Shown here: in pieces, positions 1 through 7,793 of the stretch
How the letters are laid out: the number at the start of each line of letters is the position of its first letter
Numbering within the stretch: the stretch's first letter is position 1
DNA from: an uncultured Candidatus Competibacteraceae bacterium
Lineage (GTDB): Bacteria; Pseudomonadota; Gammaproteobacteria; Competibacterales; Competibacteraceae
DNA length: 17,100 bases
Reading direction: 5' to 3'
Assembly: GCA_937960715.1 (NCBI GenBank)
Contig: CALGOO010000017.1
Span: forward strand, 1 to 17,100
Position numbers and translations under genes: made by a program
Notes under the pieces: generated by a model
Told to the model about the DNA's origin: nothing
Seen by the model: only the letters and a program-made list of their open reading frames with translations
Databases searched by the model: none

Positions 1-1237
1 ACCCCGAACTGCTCCCGCCCAACCCTGAGCTGCCGCCCAGGCCCGAACTGCTCCCGCCCAACCCTGAGCTGCCGCCCAGGCCCGAACCGCCCGATAATCC
101 ACTCGTCGTCGCCGCGCCACCGGACAGTTGTCCTGACCTTAGCCCCGGCGCCACGTCGCCGCCGCGGGCCGCGCCGCCGCCGCCCAGGTTGAACAGGCTG
201 TTGAGCAACTCGGCCATGTAGTCGGCCCGGCTATGCTGCACCGCGTACACATACAGTCGCTCGCCGCCGATGCCGTCCAGCCGTTCGATCCAGGTCGCCA
301 CCTGCTTGAGATATTCCACCTGGGGCGTGATCACCAGCACGGCGTTCAGCTTGCCGAGCGGTACGAAGCGGAGCAAGCCGGCGATGGGCGTGCCGGAACC
401 CTCGCCCAGCAACTGGTTCAATTCGCCGGCCACGGTCTGGCTGTCCACGTTGCGCAGTCGGAACATGCCGATGGACATGCCCTTGAGCCAGTTCACGTCG
501 AAGGTGTCGATCGTGCTCTGCACGCTGGCCAGCTCCTGGGGGGTGCCGGCCACGATCAGCAGGTTGCGGGCGACATCCGCCCGGAGCACGCCGCCCTCGG
601 GCACGAAGGGCGCGATGATCGCCTGCATCTCGACGGCGCTGATGTAGTTCAGGGAAATGATCCGCACCCCGTATCCCACCCCGCCGCCGCCCAGTCGCGG
701 TGCCAGATGACCCCGTCGAACCGCGCCGGCCGCCGGCAGGATCTTATAAAGGCTTCCCTCACGCACCAGCACCGCCTGATTCGCCCGCAGCAGAGTCTCC
801 AATGTAGGCAGCAATTGATCCCGCGCCAGCGGCCGGCTGGTCTGCACCGTCACTTCGCCCTGCACCTGGGGATCGACCGTGTAATTTTCCTTGAGGGTGT
901 CGAAAATGACCTTGACCACGTCGCGGATGTCGGCGCCGTCGAAATTGAGGGTGACCTCGCCGGGCGCGGTTCGGGGCGCGGGCGGCGGCTTGGTCGCGGC
1001 CTTCTTGTCGATGAAATCGCCGGTGCTCGGAAAAATCAGCGGGGCCTTGGGGGCCGGCGCCAAATCCATGCCGGCCTTGGCCGGCTCCGGCGATGGCTGC
1101 GGTTTCGCGGTCAATTGCGGCGCTCCACCAAATAGCGGAACCTCCGGCGCGTTCTGGCTGGACGGCGCGGTTGCGCACGCGCCCAGCAGCAAAGCCAGCA
1201 ACGGGCCGGCTGGAGAAAGAAAGCACGTTTTACTCAT
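1..1237 (-). CDS. gspD: Type II secretion system secretin GspD (XpsD-like lipoprotein), C-terminal part outside window
   Basis: Outer-membrane secretin of the type II secretion system; the family forms the multimeric pore through which folded substrates leave the periplasm. It is open at the left edge: 412 codons are visible, with no stop. The start is ATG at 1237, 24 bases after gspN. The N-terminus has a hydrophobic stretch ending in the lipobox LLLGAC, so Cys21 is probably the lipidated residue of a lipoprotein, as in Xanthomonas XpsD. A Pro/Ala-rich linker (about 25-92) follows. Next come an N0 domain (about 94-168, VTLNFDGADIRDVVKVIF), N1 (about 188-250), N2 (about 258-322) and the start of N3 (from about 327, LYVYAVQHSRADYMAELL). 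N3 runs into a Gly/Ser loop from residue 352 carrying 13-residue repeats. The membrane-inserting secretin core is not in the window. Last gene of the E-to-D operon. Identification is by domain order and context and is strong. Confidence 0.95.
   Translation of the reverse strand, partial: MSKTCFLSPAGPLLALLLGACATAPSSQNAPEVPLFGGAPQLTAKPQPSPEPAKAGMDLAPAPKAPLIFPSTGDFIDKKAATKPPPAPRTAPGEVTLNFDGADIRDVVKVIFDTLKENYTVDPQVQGEVTVQTSRPLARDQLLPTLETLLRANQAVLVREGSLYKILPAAGAVRRGHLAPRLGGGGVGYGVRIISLNYISAVEMQAIIAPFVPEGGVLRADVARNLLIVAGTPQELASVQSTIDTFDVNWLKGMSIGMFRLRNVDSQTVAGELNQLLGEGSGTPIAGLLRFVPLGKLNAVLVITPQVEYLKQVATWIERLDGIGGERLYVYAVQHSRADYMAELLNSLFNLGGGGAARGGDVAPGLRSGQLSGGAATTSGLSGGSGLGGSSGLGGSSSGLGGSSGLGGSSSG
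3..86. repeat. 39-bp in-frame tandem repeat in gspD
   Basis: Two identical copies of a 39-base unit lie at 3-41 and 42-80, and the first seven bases of another copy follow at 81-87 before the match decays. Bases 1-2 do not match the unit, so the array may end or diverge at the window edge. On the minus strand each unit encodes 13 residues (GLGGSSGLGGSSS), itself a near-doubling of GLGGSS. The array lies in the flexible loop of the secretin N3 domain. Because 39 is a multiple of three, copy-number change would keep the reading frame. Confidence 0.9.
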
Positions 1238-1261
1238 GAATCGATCAGCCTTTGATCTCTA

Positions 1262-1915
1262 TTACGGCGGCGTGGGAGCAACCGGCGGCGGCGCGCTAGG
1301 TTGTGGCGCGACCGACATGCCTCCTGGCCCGATCAGCAAGTTGGCGGGAGGAGTCGGAGCCTGGGTCGGGGGGGCCGCGTCCTGCCCCGACGGGGAGGCG
1401 TCCGCTCGTTTTCCGCGCGGCTTGCCGGGCTTGCGGGGCCGCGTCAGCGGCAAATCCTGGGTCGTCTCGCCCTTGCGCAACACGACCCGATCCGGCAAGA
1501 CCGCGTCCAGACGCCATTCCCCGATCATCTCCCCCACGCCCACCCGCACCGTCCTGGCATTCGGCGCTTCCGGCCGCAGCAGGGCCGCCTGGGTTCCCGG
1601 CATGATCATCACGCCAAACAGCATGAATTTCTGCTCAGGTCCCGGCGGCGGTTTTTCCGGTTGCGCCTCATCGGGTGGCGGTGGCGGTTCGGGCCGGCGC
1701 TCGGCGATGAACAACGGACGAATCGCCACCTCGCTGTACTGAGTCGGTGGCGACAGGCTGAAGGGTTCCAGTGGCGCCACCGCCGGCAGCTCCGGGGGCG
1801 GGGTGGGGCGGATGACCGGTGGCTGCGGCGGATGCCCGATCCGCCAGAGCAGGATCAGGGTCGCCAGGCCGCCCAGCGCCAGCCACCATAGAAGACCGAC
1901 CGTCCTGGCGAGCAT
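1262..1915 (-). CDS. gspN: Type II secretion system protein N (XpsN/GspC-like)
   Basis: Inner-membrane protein of 217 residues that probably does the job of GspC, linking the inner-membrane platform to the secretin. One membrane segment (about 5-25) is followed by a Pro-rich periplasmic linker. A compact domain with GspC homology-region character then follows, including the IRPLF..RRP motif (about 66-75) and the segment MLFGVMI...AALLR...VRVGVGEMI..WRLDAV..DRVVLRKG (about 98-150). The C-terminal 60 residues are Pro/Ala-rich and probably disordered. The ATG at 1915 follows the gspM TAG directly and is preceded by GGAGG at a suitable distance. The position between gspM and gspD is that of Xanthomonas xpsN, whose product is reported to contact XpsD. 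No separate gspC is present. The name is firm from context; equivalence to GspC is an inference. Confidence 0.85.
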   Translation of the reverse strand: MLARTVGLLWWLALGGLATLILLWRIGHPPQPPVIRPTPPPELPAVAPLEPFSLSPPTQYSEVAIRPLFIAERRPEPPPPPDEAQPEKPPPGPEQKFMLFGVMIMPGTQAALLRPEAPNARTVRVGVGEMIGEWRLDAVLPDRVVLRKGETTQDLPLTRPRKPGKPRGKRADASPSGQDAAPPTQAPTPPANLLIGPGGMSVAPQPSAPPPVAPTPP

Positions 1916-2512
1916 CTAGCCGCCCTCCTTGCGCAAATAACCCGAAATCTCGAACTGCGCGTTCAATTGAATCCGGGTATAGGTGGCGTATCGGCCGCTG
2001 GGCAGGCGCGGACGATTGACCCGCGCCGTCACTTCCAGGTTGTCCACGAACAATAGCGGGGTCTGTGATTCAAGATCGTACAGCACCTTTTGCAAACCGC
2101 CGACGTCGCCGTTCATCACCGCGCTGATCGTGACCTTGATCGCGCCAGCCTCCTCGACCGGCGGCAGGGCTTGAATGCTTTGCAGGGTTCCGCCAGCGGC
2201 CTCGATCAGGGCCTTGAGCCGCTGTTGCAATTCGGCGGCCGCCAACGCCGGGACGGATTGCGGCAAATACTGGGCGGTCACGTTGCGATCCTGCTGAACC
2301 TTGGCGATCAACCGCCGCACCGGCTCCTCGGTCGTGGCGATCCGCTCCAGTTGCGCCAGTTGTCCCTGATATTGCTCCAGCGCGTTTCGATAATAGCGAT
2401 AGCGACCGACCAGCGCTTGATCCACCAGCAGGATCAGCACGCCACCCACGAGCAGCAACAAGGCCAGGGCCGCCAGGCGATGGCTCCGACTGGGTCCGGT
2501 CGTGACGTCCAT
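1916..2512 (-). CDS. gspM: Type II secretion system protein M (XpsM-like)
   Basis: Small bitopic inner-membrane platform protein of 198 residues that partners GspL. The start chosen is the ATG at 2512, which shares one base with the gspL stop (TGATG). The open frame extends upstream to 2980, but that part is read across gspL and has no homology. Residues 1-11 are cytoplasmic, about 12-30 form the single membrane helix (AALALLLLVGGVLILLVDQA), about 31-75 are predicted coiled coil (RYRYYRNALEQYQGQLAQLE), and the rest is a periplasmic ferredoxin-like domain of the GspM/PilO type. The family is poorly conserved in sequence, so the call rests on topology, size and gene order. Confidence 0.88.
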   Translation of the reverse strand: MDVTTGPSRSHRLAALALLLLVGGVLILLVDQALVGRYRYYRNALEQYQGQLAQLERIATTEEPVRRLIAKVQQDRNVTAQYLPQSVPALAAAELQQRLKALIEAAGGTLQSIQALPPVEEAGAIKVTISAVMNGDVGGLQKVLYDLESQTPLLFVDNLEVTARVNRPRLPSGRYATYTRIQLNAQFEISGYLRKEGG

Positions 2513-3588
2513 CACGGCTCTCGCCCAATGCGGGCATTCAACATGAATCGCTCCTTGCCGGTTCGAGGATCGGTCGTCACTGGCGAAGTAAAGCCGGCGC
2601 CGTTGAGCCATTTCGAGGCTTCCACGATCCCGACCAGCGCCGACGCCTTGCCCGACTGTCCGATGAGCTGCACGTTGTCTCCCTTGATCTGCAACCGTTC
2701 CAGCCAGGTATCGTCCGGCAGAAGCACGGTCAACTCCCGCAACAGATCCACCCGAGCGGGAGTCGATTGTTTCTTTCGAACCAGCATGCGGGAAGATTCC
2801 AAGGTCTTGTCGAGTTGATCGCGCAGGGCCAACGCCTGATGGGCCGTCTTCTTGGCTTGATCGACCCTGGTCACCGCGTCGAGCACCAGCGCGCGTTGTT
2901 GCCAGATGGGCAGCGCCACGGCCGCCGCAACCAGCGTAAGGCTGACGGTCATCACGGCCATGCGGCGGCGCTGGCTCCAAAGTTCACGCGCGGGGATTTG
3001 TTCCGGCGGCAAGAGGTTGAGGCCGGGACGACCGCCCGCCACTTCCAGCGCGTCCGGTGGCAAACCCTGCTGCCGTAGCTGGGTCAGCATCGGCTCCACG
3101 GCGGCGCGCGGCAGGACCGTGAGTTCGACCCGCAGACGACGGGATTCGGGCTGGCGCTCCAACCCCACCGCGCCGTAATAAACCTGGGCGGTGGTAAACG
3201 GCGTCAGCCGGTCCATTTCGAAACCCACCACCTGGCGCGGATTTTTCTCGGCCGCCAACGGCAGGGTGACGACCCGGATGATCGCTTGGCTGGGGGGAAC
3301 GCGCAACACCCATTGCCGGGGACGCTCCGTCCGCAACCGGTCCGCTATCGCCTTCCAGTCGGGCGCCGTCCGATCCAGTCGTTCCAGTTCCTGGGCGTGG
3401 CCGGGTTCCTCGCGCGTCAGCACGCAGGCGCCATCTTCGACCGCGAGCACCAGTCGCCGCGCCGACCCCGCCAGCCAGCGGCGAAACCCAACGGGCAACC
3501 ACGCCAGCAAACCTTCCCGCCACCAGCGCCAAGCCGCGTTCCAGTCCAGGCGCGGGTTGATCTTCAAAACCTCCGAAAGTGATAACAC
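2512..3588 (-). CDS. gspL: Type II secretion system protein L (XpsL-like, PilN-type periplasmic domain)
   Basis: Inner-membrane platform protein of 358 residues that, in the family, recruits the ATPase GspE through its cytoplasmic domain and pairs with GspM. The cytoplasmic part (1-208) has an actin-like character, with RLVLAVEDG near residue 45 and PRQVVGFEMDRLTPF near 117-131. A single membrane helix (about 209-228) is followed by a coiled coil and a PilN-like periplasmic domain (about 270-355, including LLPDDTWLERLQIKGDNVQLIG). The start is a GTG at 3588 with GGAG 12 bases upstream. A 64-base gap separates it from gspK, the longest gap inside the operon, and an extra signal there is possible but none is clear. 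Xps-type GspL proteins diverge from E. coli GspL, which fits here. Confidence 0.9.
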   Translation of the reverse strand: MLSLSEVLKINPRLDWNAAWRWWREGLLAWLPVGFRRWLAGSARRLVLAVEDGACVLTREEPGHAQELERLDRTAPDWKAIADRLRTERPRQWVLRVPPSQAIIRVVTLPLAAEKNPRQVVGFEMDRLTPFTTAQVYYGAVGLERQPESRRLRVELTVLPRAAVEPMLTQLRQQGLPPDALEVAGGRPGLNLLPPEQIPARELWSQRRRMAVMTVSLTLVAAAVALPIWQQRALVLDAVTRVDQAKKTAHQALALRDQLDKTLESSRMLVRKKQSTPARVDLLRELTVLLPDDTWLERLQIKGDNVQLIGQSGKASALVGIVEASKWLNGAGFTSPVTTDPRTGKERFMLNARIGREP

Positions 3589-3652
3589 CAGCGACAGACA
3601 CTCCAGTTAAAGAAACCCGCTGTCCCACAGTAATGGGGAAAAATGATTCATC

Positions 3653-4591
3653 CTACCGCCCCTCGCGCCAGGCCAACAGCCGCGGACCGTGTCCCCCAGA
3701 TGCGCCCACCCCGAACGCGCCCGGCCCGCTCATCCCGCCTTGGGTGTCAAATACCGCTTCCAGGGTCGCCGCCGTTCCCGCGTCGGTCTCCGCCGCGACC
3801 CTGATATGATAAACGCTGGAGCGCCCCCCGAAGAAAAAGGATGAGCCCTCGCTCGACGTCAAGGGTGGCGCGGGCAAGCCATCGGCGGCGGCGCGGGCGC
3901 GGACCGTAACGTAATCGCTCACCGTGCGCTCGTCCAGTCCCAGAACGTTCAAGACCCGGGCGGGGGCCAATTCCGGATTCACGGTGGATTCATAGGAATA
4001 TACCGTCGTCACGCTGGCCAAGCGTTGTTGCAGTTCCTCGGTCATGCCCAGAACCTGCCCCAATTCCTCGACGCTTTCAAAATTGGCATTCTTAGGCCTG
4101 GGCCAACCGGCGGCGCGGTAGTCGGCGCTTTCCGCTCCGTGGGGCAACGACCGGTCGTCGTCGGGATCACGCCAGTCCTGAATGGCATTCGCCAGCCTGT
4201 CCTGCTCCCTTGACGCGACACCCACCCCCGCCAGCAGGGCCTTGAGCAATTCAGCCCCAGCATTGTTCAGATTGACCAAACCGCTGGCGTTGGTCACCTC
4301 GATCCGCACCCGCCCGCCACCAAACGCCCATTCGCGCGGATCGCCATTCGGCGGCCACTGTTTCTGAGCCTCCGGATCCAGTTGCCACGCCAAGCCATAG
4401 GCTATTCCCGCCTCGGCCAGGGCCCGGGCTTGCGCCCGCTCGACCGCGCTGGTCGCCAGCCGGGTCTCGATCCGCATCGAATAGGCGAAACCACCGGCCA
4501 TCACCGCCAGCAGCGTCACGATCCACAACACGATGACCAAAACCATGCCACGTTGACCCGCCGGGCATTTTGGGCATTCGACGCCGTTCAT
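3653..4591 (-). CDS. gspK: Type II secretion system minor pseudopilin GspK
   Basis: Large minor pseudopilin (312 residues) that in the family caps the pseudopilus tip together with GspI and GspJ. The start is the ATG at 4591, overlapping the gspJ stop by four bases (ATGA); the frame stays open to 4843 without supporting homology. The prepilin peptidase site is GQRG/MVLVIVLW, with cleavage after Gly15. Mature position 5 is Ile20 rather than the Glu of other pseudopilins, as is usual for GspK. The following region (ARALAEAGIAYGLAWQL) leads into the T2SSK domain with AIQDWRDPDDD (about 155-165), a helix-hairpin-helix-like stretch (NFESVEELGQVLGMTEELQQ), and a C-terminal beta-rich part. The leader contains a CPKC motif, Cys6 and Cys9, that is removed on processing. 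Identification is strong. Confidence 0.95.
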   Translation of the reverse strand: MNGVECPKCPAGQRGMVLVIVLWIVTLLAVMAGGFAYSMRIETRLATSAVERAQARALAEAGIAYGLAWQLDPEAQKQWPPNGDPREWAFGGGRVRIEVTNASGLVNLNNAGAELLKALLAGVGVASREQDRLANAIQDWRDPDDDRSLPHGAESADYRAAGWPRPKNANFESVEELGQVLGMTEELQQRLASVTTVYSYESTVNPELAPARVLNVLGLDERTVSDYVTVRARAAADGLPAPPLTSSEGSSFFFGGRSSVYHIRVAAETDAGTAATLEAVFDTQGGMSGPGAFGVGASGGHGPRLLAWREGR

Positions 4592-5205
4592 CGCGGCGGT
4601 CCCTCGCTCAGGGCCACCACCAGATCGGGCCAGGGTTGGTCTTGCAGGGCCAAATTCAGGCGCACCAGCAACGGCCGCCGCGCCGGACTGGTCCACTGGG
4701 AACGCCATTGCGGGCGGGGATCGTCGTCGCGCTCGACGCCGAAATAGGCCCATTCGACGCCGGAAACGCCTTCCAGCAACACGGTTTCCCGCTCCTGGCC
4801 GGCGTTCGGATCCGCGGGTAGATACGGTCGCCAGCGGATCCACAACCGGCCATCGCCCCCCTCGATCCGCACCCGATACAATCCGCCCTGTCCCAACTGC
4901 GCCAGCATCGGCGCGACGAACTCGATCCGGTTCGTTTCACCAGCGAACACCACGATCCTTTCCTGCCGGTCGTTGGTCCAGTAAACGGTCAGGGACTGAG
5001 CCAACTGGCGGCGAAGAAACTCTTCCGCCAGGCGCAGCCGATTCGTGGCCTCGGCGCGGGCCTCGCCGCTGTCCCAGCCGTTCAGCCCCAGCCGCAGGCC
5101 ACCGTACAGCAACACCAGCACCAGTCCCGTCAAGGTGATGGCGACCACCAGTTCCAGCAGGGTAAAGCCGGTCTGCTCGCGATGCGAGCCACGCGCGGCG
5201 GTCAT
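4588..5205 (-). CDS. gspJ: Type II secretion system minor pseudopilin GspJ
   Basis: Minor pseudopilin of 205 residues, part of the tip complex with GspI and GspK. The start is the ATG at 5205, which overlaps the gspI stop by four bases; the frame runs to 5286 but that part is a reading of gspI. The prepilin site is EQTG/FTLLELVVAIT, with cleavage after Gly13 and the conserved Glu at mature position 5. The hydrophobic helix (about 14-36) is followed by a globular beta domain containing GGDGRLWIRWRPYLP and VLLEGVSGVEWAYFG, typical of GspJ. Its 3' end overlaps gspK by four bases, so gspI-gspJ-gspK are probably translationally coupled. Confidence 0.93.
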   Translation of the reverse strand: MTAARGSHREQTGFTLLELVVAITLTGLVLVLLYGGLRLGLNGWDSGEARAEATNRLRLAEEFLRRQLAQSLTVYWTNDRQERIVVFAGETNRIEFVAPMLAQLGQGGLYRVRIEGGDGRLWIRWRPYLPADPNAGQERETVLLEGVSGVEWAYFGVERDDDPRPQWRSQWTSPARRPLLVRLNLALQDQPWPDLVVALSEGPPR

Positions 5206-5618
5206 CCGCGCACCCCCGGTGCTTCCAGCGGCGTCAATCGCACGGTTTCCAGCATCACCGAGCGGGTTTGCGTCAGACCGCGCCAAAACACCGCGACGCT
5301 GACATGCCAGGCTCGCATCCGGGTTTTTTCCGGGTCCGGCACGTTCTCGGCGTAGGCGCGCACCGTGCCGCGCCAGGAAAACCGGTCATTGATCGGACCC
5401 TCGCGAACACCTTCGCTCAGCGGCGCCTCGCGGCCGTAGGCGGCCAGGATCGATTCGGCGTACAGCGTCGCCTGGGTGTAATCGTCCGCCACGCCCGCAT
5501 TGCGCAAGCCGGTGGCGAACACTTGCAACAGCACGCCGAGCGAGAGACTGAGGATGGCGAACGCCACCAATACTTCCAAAAGGGAAAAGCCCCGCTGGCC
5601 GTCTCGACCCACCATCAT
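5202..5618 (-). CDS. gspI: Type II secretion system minor pseudopilin GspI
   Basis: Minor pseudopilin of 138 residues that nucleates the pseudopilus tip with GspJ and GspK in characterised systems. Two adjacent Met codons begin the gene; the ATG at 5618 gives a four-base overlap with the gspH stop and was chosen over the one at 5615. The cleavage site is GQRG/FSLLEVLVAFA after Gly10, with Glu at mature position 5. The helix (about 11-33) is followed by NAGVADDYTQATLYAESILAAYG and a small beta domain ending in SVMLETVRL, matching the size and pattern of the GspI family. Confidence 0.93.
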   Translation of the reverse strand: MMVGRDGQRGFSLLEVLVAFAILSLSLGVLLQVFATGLRNAGVADDYTQATLYAESILAAYGREAPLSEGVREGPINDRFSWRGTVRAYAENVPDPEKTRMRAWHVSVAVFWRGLTQTRSVMLETVRLTPLEAPGVRG

Positions 5619-6091
5619 GGCTGAACTTCCCGCTCGACGATGGCAATGGCGCCGGTCAGCCAATCCACGTTCACCTGGTAGGCCAGTTTCGGGCCGCTGA
5701 CGGTGATATGGCCGCCGGTGGAACTGCCGTCGGGAAAGAAGCGGATGTTACCGGTGGCGCCGTCGATCAATTCCGACTGGGCGGTGTAGAGCTTGAGCGC
5801 CACGCTTTCCGGCAGCGCGACGATGCGTGGATCGCCGGTCACGCCGAAACGATGTCCCGCCAGATCGAGCGTCAATACCGTCTCGCGTTGGCGGGTCACC
5901 GCCTCGTTGCGGGCGCCGCGCAACCCGGCGGCCAGTTGCCGGGCCGCGCCGCGCAGTTCGGTGGCGCCGCTCATGCCCGACAGCAGCGGTGGGACCAAAG
6001 ACACCAGCAACACCCCGATCACCAGCGCCACCAGAATCTCCAACAGGGTAAACCCCTGCTGCTGTCCCCGCGCGGTCACCGCTGCATCCAC
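5615..6091 (-). CDS. gspH: Type II secretion system minor pseudopilin GspH
   Basis: Minor pseudopilin of 158 residues. The cleavage site is QQQG/FTLLEILVALVIG after Gly13, with Glu at mature position 5. The hydrophobic helix continues into RQLAAGLRGARNEAVTRQRETVLTLDL, a typical GspH/FimT arrangement in which the helix leads into a beta domain (about 68-155, with RFFPDGSSTGG). The gene starts six bases after the gspG stop and ends in a four-base overlap with gspI. FimT of type IV pili shares the domain, but the operon position decides for GspH. Confidence 0.92.
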   Translation of the reverse strand: MDAAVTARGQQQGFTLLEILVALVIGVLLVSLVPPLLSGMSGATELRGAARQLAAGLRGARNEAVTRQRETVLTLDLAGHRFGVTGDPRIVALPESVALKLYTAQSELIDGATGNIRFFPDGSSTGGHITVSGPKLAYQVNVDWLTGAIAIVEREVQP

Positions 6092-6097
6092 TGGCGC

Positions 6098-6532
6098 TTA
6101 CAGCCAGCTCACCACGTCCTGATTCTCGCCGTCGCCGCCCTCGGCGTTGTCGGCCCCCAGCGAATAGAGATCGAACGCGCCGCCGTGCTGGCCTGGAGAA
6201 CGATATTGATAGTCGTTGCCCCAGGGATCCTTGGGAATGGCATTCTTGCGCAGGTAGGGGCCATTCCAGCGGGCTGCGCCCGAGGGTTGCGCGACCAGCG
6301 CCGCCAGCCCCTCGGCGCTGGTGGGATAGCGGCCCATGTCCAGCCGGAAGGCGTCCAGCGCAGTGCTGAAATCCTCGATTTGCAGCTTGGCGGTCTTGGT
6401 GTTGGCGCCGCCCAGATACTTGATTACCTGTGGCCCGACCAGGCCGGCCAGCAGGCCCAGGATGACCAGCACCACCAACAGCTCGATCAGGCTGAAGCCG
6501 CGCGCGCGGCGTTTGTGAGTTTGCAGTTTCAT
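6098..6532 (-). CDS. gspG: Type II secretion system major pseudopilin GspG
   Basis: Major pseudopilin of 144 residues, the subunit that polymerises into the periplasmic pseudopilus. The start chosen is the ATG at 6532, with an AGTAGG ribosome site about seven bases upstream; a TTG at 6559 is in frame but less likely. The leader is short and basic (MKLQTHKRRARG), cleavage follows Gly12, and the mature N-terminus FSLIELLVVLVILG has Glu at position 5. The globular domain carries GRYPTSAEGLAAL, the KDPWGNDYQY motif, and a C-terminal loop YSLGADNAEGGDGEN whose acidic residues match the calcium site of GspG. A 39-base non-coding gap separates it from gspF; it contains no obvious promoter. Identification is very strong. 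Confidence 0.97.
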   Translation of the reverse strand: MKLQTHKRRARGFSLIELLVVLVILGLLAGLVGPQVIKYLGGANTKTAKLQIEDFSTALDAFRLDMGRYPTSAEGLAALVAQPSGAARWNGPYLRKNAIPKDPWGNDYQYRSPGQHGGAFDLYSLGADNAEGGDGENQDVVSWL

Positions 6533-6571
6533 CAATCGCCTACTCTTGAATTGCGCCAACCATGCTGGCGC

Positions 6572-7792
6572 TCAAAACGCCAGTTCGTTCAGGCTGAGGA
6601 TCGCCACCAGGATCGACATGATGATGCCGGCGATGATCACGCCCAGCCCCAGAATCAGGGCCGGCTCCAGCAGCGTCAACATCCGCTTGACGGCGGTTTG
6701 CACCTCGCCGTCGTAGGTCTCGGCGACTTGCAGCAGCATCTCCTGCAACTGGCCGGTTTCCTCGCCCACCCGGATCATCTGGACCGCGAGCTTGGGAAAA
6801 ACCTCCGCATCCAACAAGGGATCGGCCAGGCCACGCCCGGTCTTGACGTGTTCGGCCACCTCGCCCAGCGCCGCCACCAGAATCTGATTGCTCAGCGTTT
6901 CCCGGACGATGGTCAGCGCGTTCAACAACGACACACCATTGCCGAGCAGGGTTCCCAGGGTGCGCGACAGCCGGGCGGTTTCCACCTTGGCGATCAGGTC
7001 GCCGAACAGCGGCAGGCGCAGGAGCCAGCGGTCCCAACGCAGGCGGCTTTCCGGTCGGCTCAACTGTCGACGGATAGCCGCCACGAGCAAACCGATCACG
7101 ATCACGCCGACCCACCAGTAATGGCGAAAGCCGTCGCCGACGGCGATGACGATCTGCGTCGCCAGCGGCAACGCCTTGCCCGCGTCGGCGAACAGGCGCT
7201 GGAACTGGGGCACCACGAACGTCAGCAGGATGATGACCGACAACGCCGCCACCGCGACCAGGATGGTCGGGTAGATCAGCGCCGAGGTCACCGTTTCTCG
7301 CAACGCCCGCGACCGTTCCAGAAACTCGGTCAGCCGCTTGAGCACCGCTTCCAGCGCGCCGCCCGCCTCACCGGCGCGGATCATGTTCAGATAAAAGCGC
7401 GAGAACGCGCCTTGGGCTTCCAGGGCATCGGCCAGCGATGACCCGCCCCGCACCTTCTCCTGCACCCGCCCCAGCAGCGCCTTACCGCGTTCGTCCCCGG
7501 CCACGCCGATGAGAATGGTCAGCGCCCGATCCAGCGGCAAGCCGGCGTTCAGCAGGCTGGACAATTGCTGAGTCAGAAGAATGATGGATTTTTGCGATAT
7601 TGACCGACGCTGGCTGAACAGCGGCTGACCGAAACCGCCGCGCAACCAGCCCTCCTTGACCTCGGCGACCGACAAGGGCAGCAAACCCTGGTCGCGCAGG
7701 TGTTCGATGGCCGCTTCCGGCGACGCGGCGTCCAGCTCCTCGCGCACCGTTTCGCCGACGGCGTCCACCGCCTCGTAGCGATAGCGCGGCAC
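6572..7792 (-). CDS. gspF: Type II secretion system inner-membrane platform protein GspF
   Basis: Polytopic platform protein of 406 residues at the base of the machine, thought to connect the ATPase GspE to pseudopilus assembly. The N-terminal region begins PRYRYEAVDAVGETV. Two tandem T2SSF domains follow (about 71-194 and 274-396), each with a family motif: LLTQQLSSLLNAGLPLDRAL in the first and the related SRTLGTLLGNGVSLLNAL in the second. Membrane helices lie at about 172-194, 225-240 and 376-400. The start is a GTG at 7792, preceded by a strong AGGAGG seven bases upstream inside the gspE 3' end. One base separates it from the gspE stop. Full length for the family. Confidence 0.96.
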   Translation of the reverse strand: MPRYRYEAVDAVGETVREELDAASPEAAIEHLRDQGLLPLSVAEVKEGWLRGGFGQPLFSQRRSISQKSIILLTQQLSSLLNAGLPLDRALTILIGVAGDERGKALLGRVQEKVRGGSSLADALEAQGAFSRFYLNMIRAGEAGGALEAVLKRLTEFLERSRALRETVTSALIYPTILVAVAALSVIILLTFVVPQFQRLFADAGKALPLATQIVIAVGDGFRHYWWVGVIVIGLLVAAIRRQLSRPESRLRWDRWLLRLPLFGDLIAKVETARLSRTLGTLLGNGVSLLNALTIVRETLSNQILVAALGEVAEHVKTGRGLADPLLDAEVFPKLAVQMIRVGEETGQLQEMLLQVAETYDGEVQTAVKRMLTLLEPALILGLGVIIAGIIMSILVAILSLNELAF

Positions 7793-7793
7793 G

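Noticed and set aside
1..98. Direct repeats considered as a CRISPR array
   Set aside because: The copies are contiguous, with no spacers, and translate in frame as part of the secretin loop.
233..1742. Long plus-strand open frames opposite gspD and gspN
   Set aside because: They mirror high-GC coding sequence on the minus strand; their proteins are His/Arg/Gln- or Gly/Ser-rich with no domain, while the minus strand gives clear T2SS proteins.
2513..2980. N-terminal extension of gspM
   Set aside because: The extra frame overlaps gspL completely; the ATG at 2512 gives the normal GspM topology and a one-base overlap with gspL.
5708..7441. 577-codon plus-strand open frame opposite gspF, gspG and gspH
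   Set aside because: It crosses several well-supported genes, is rich in His, Gln and Arg, and has no recognisable domain; a shadow frame of GC-rich DNA.
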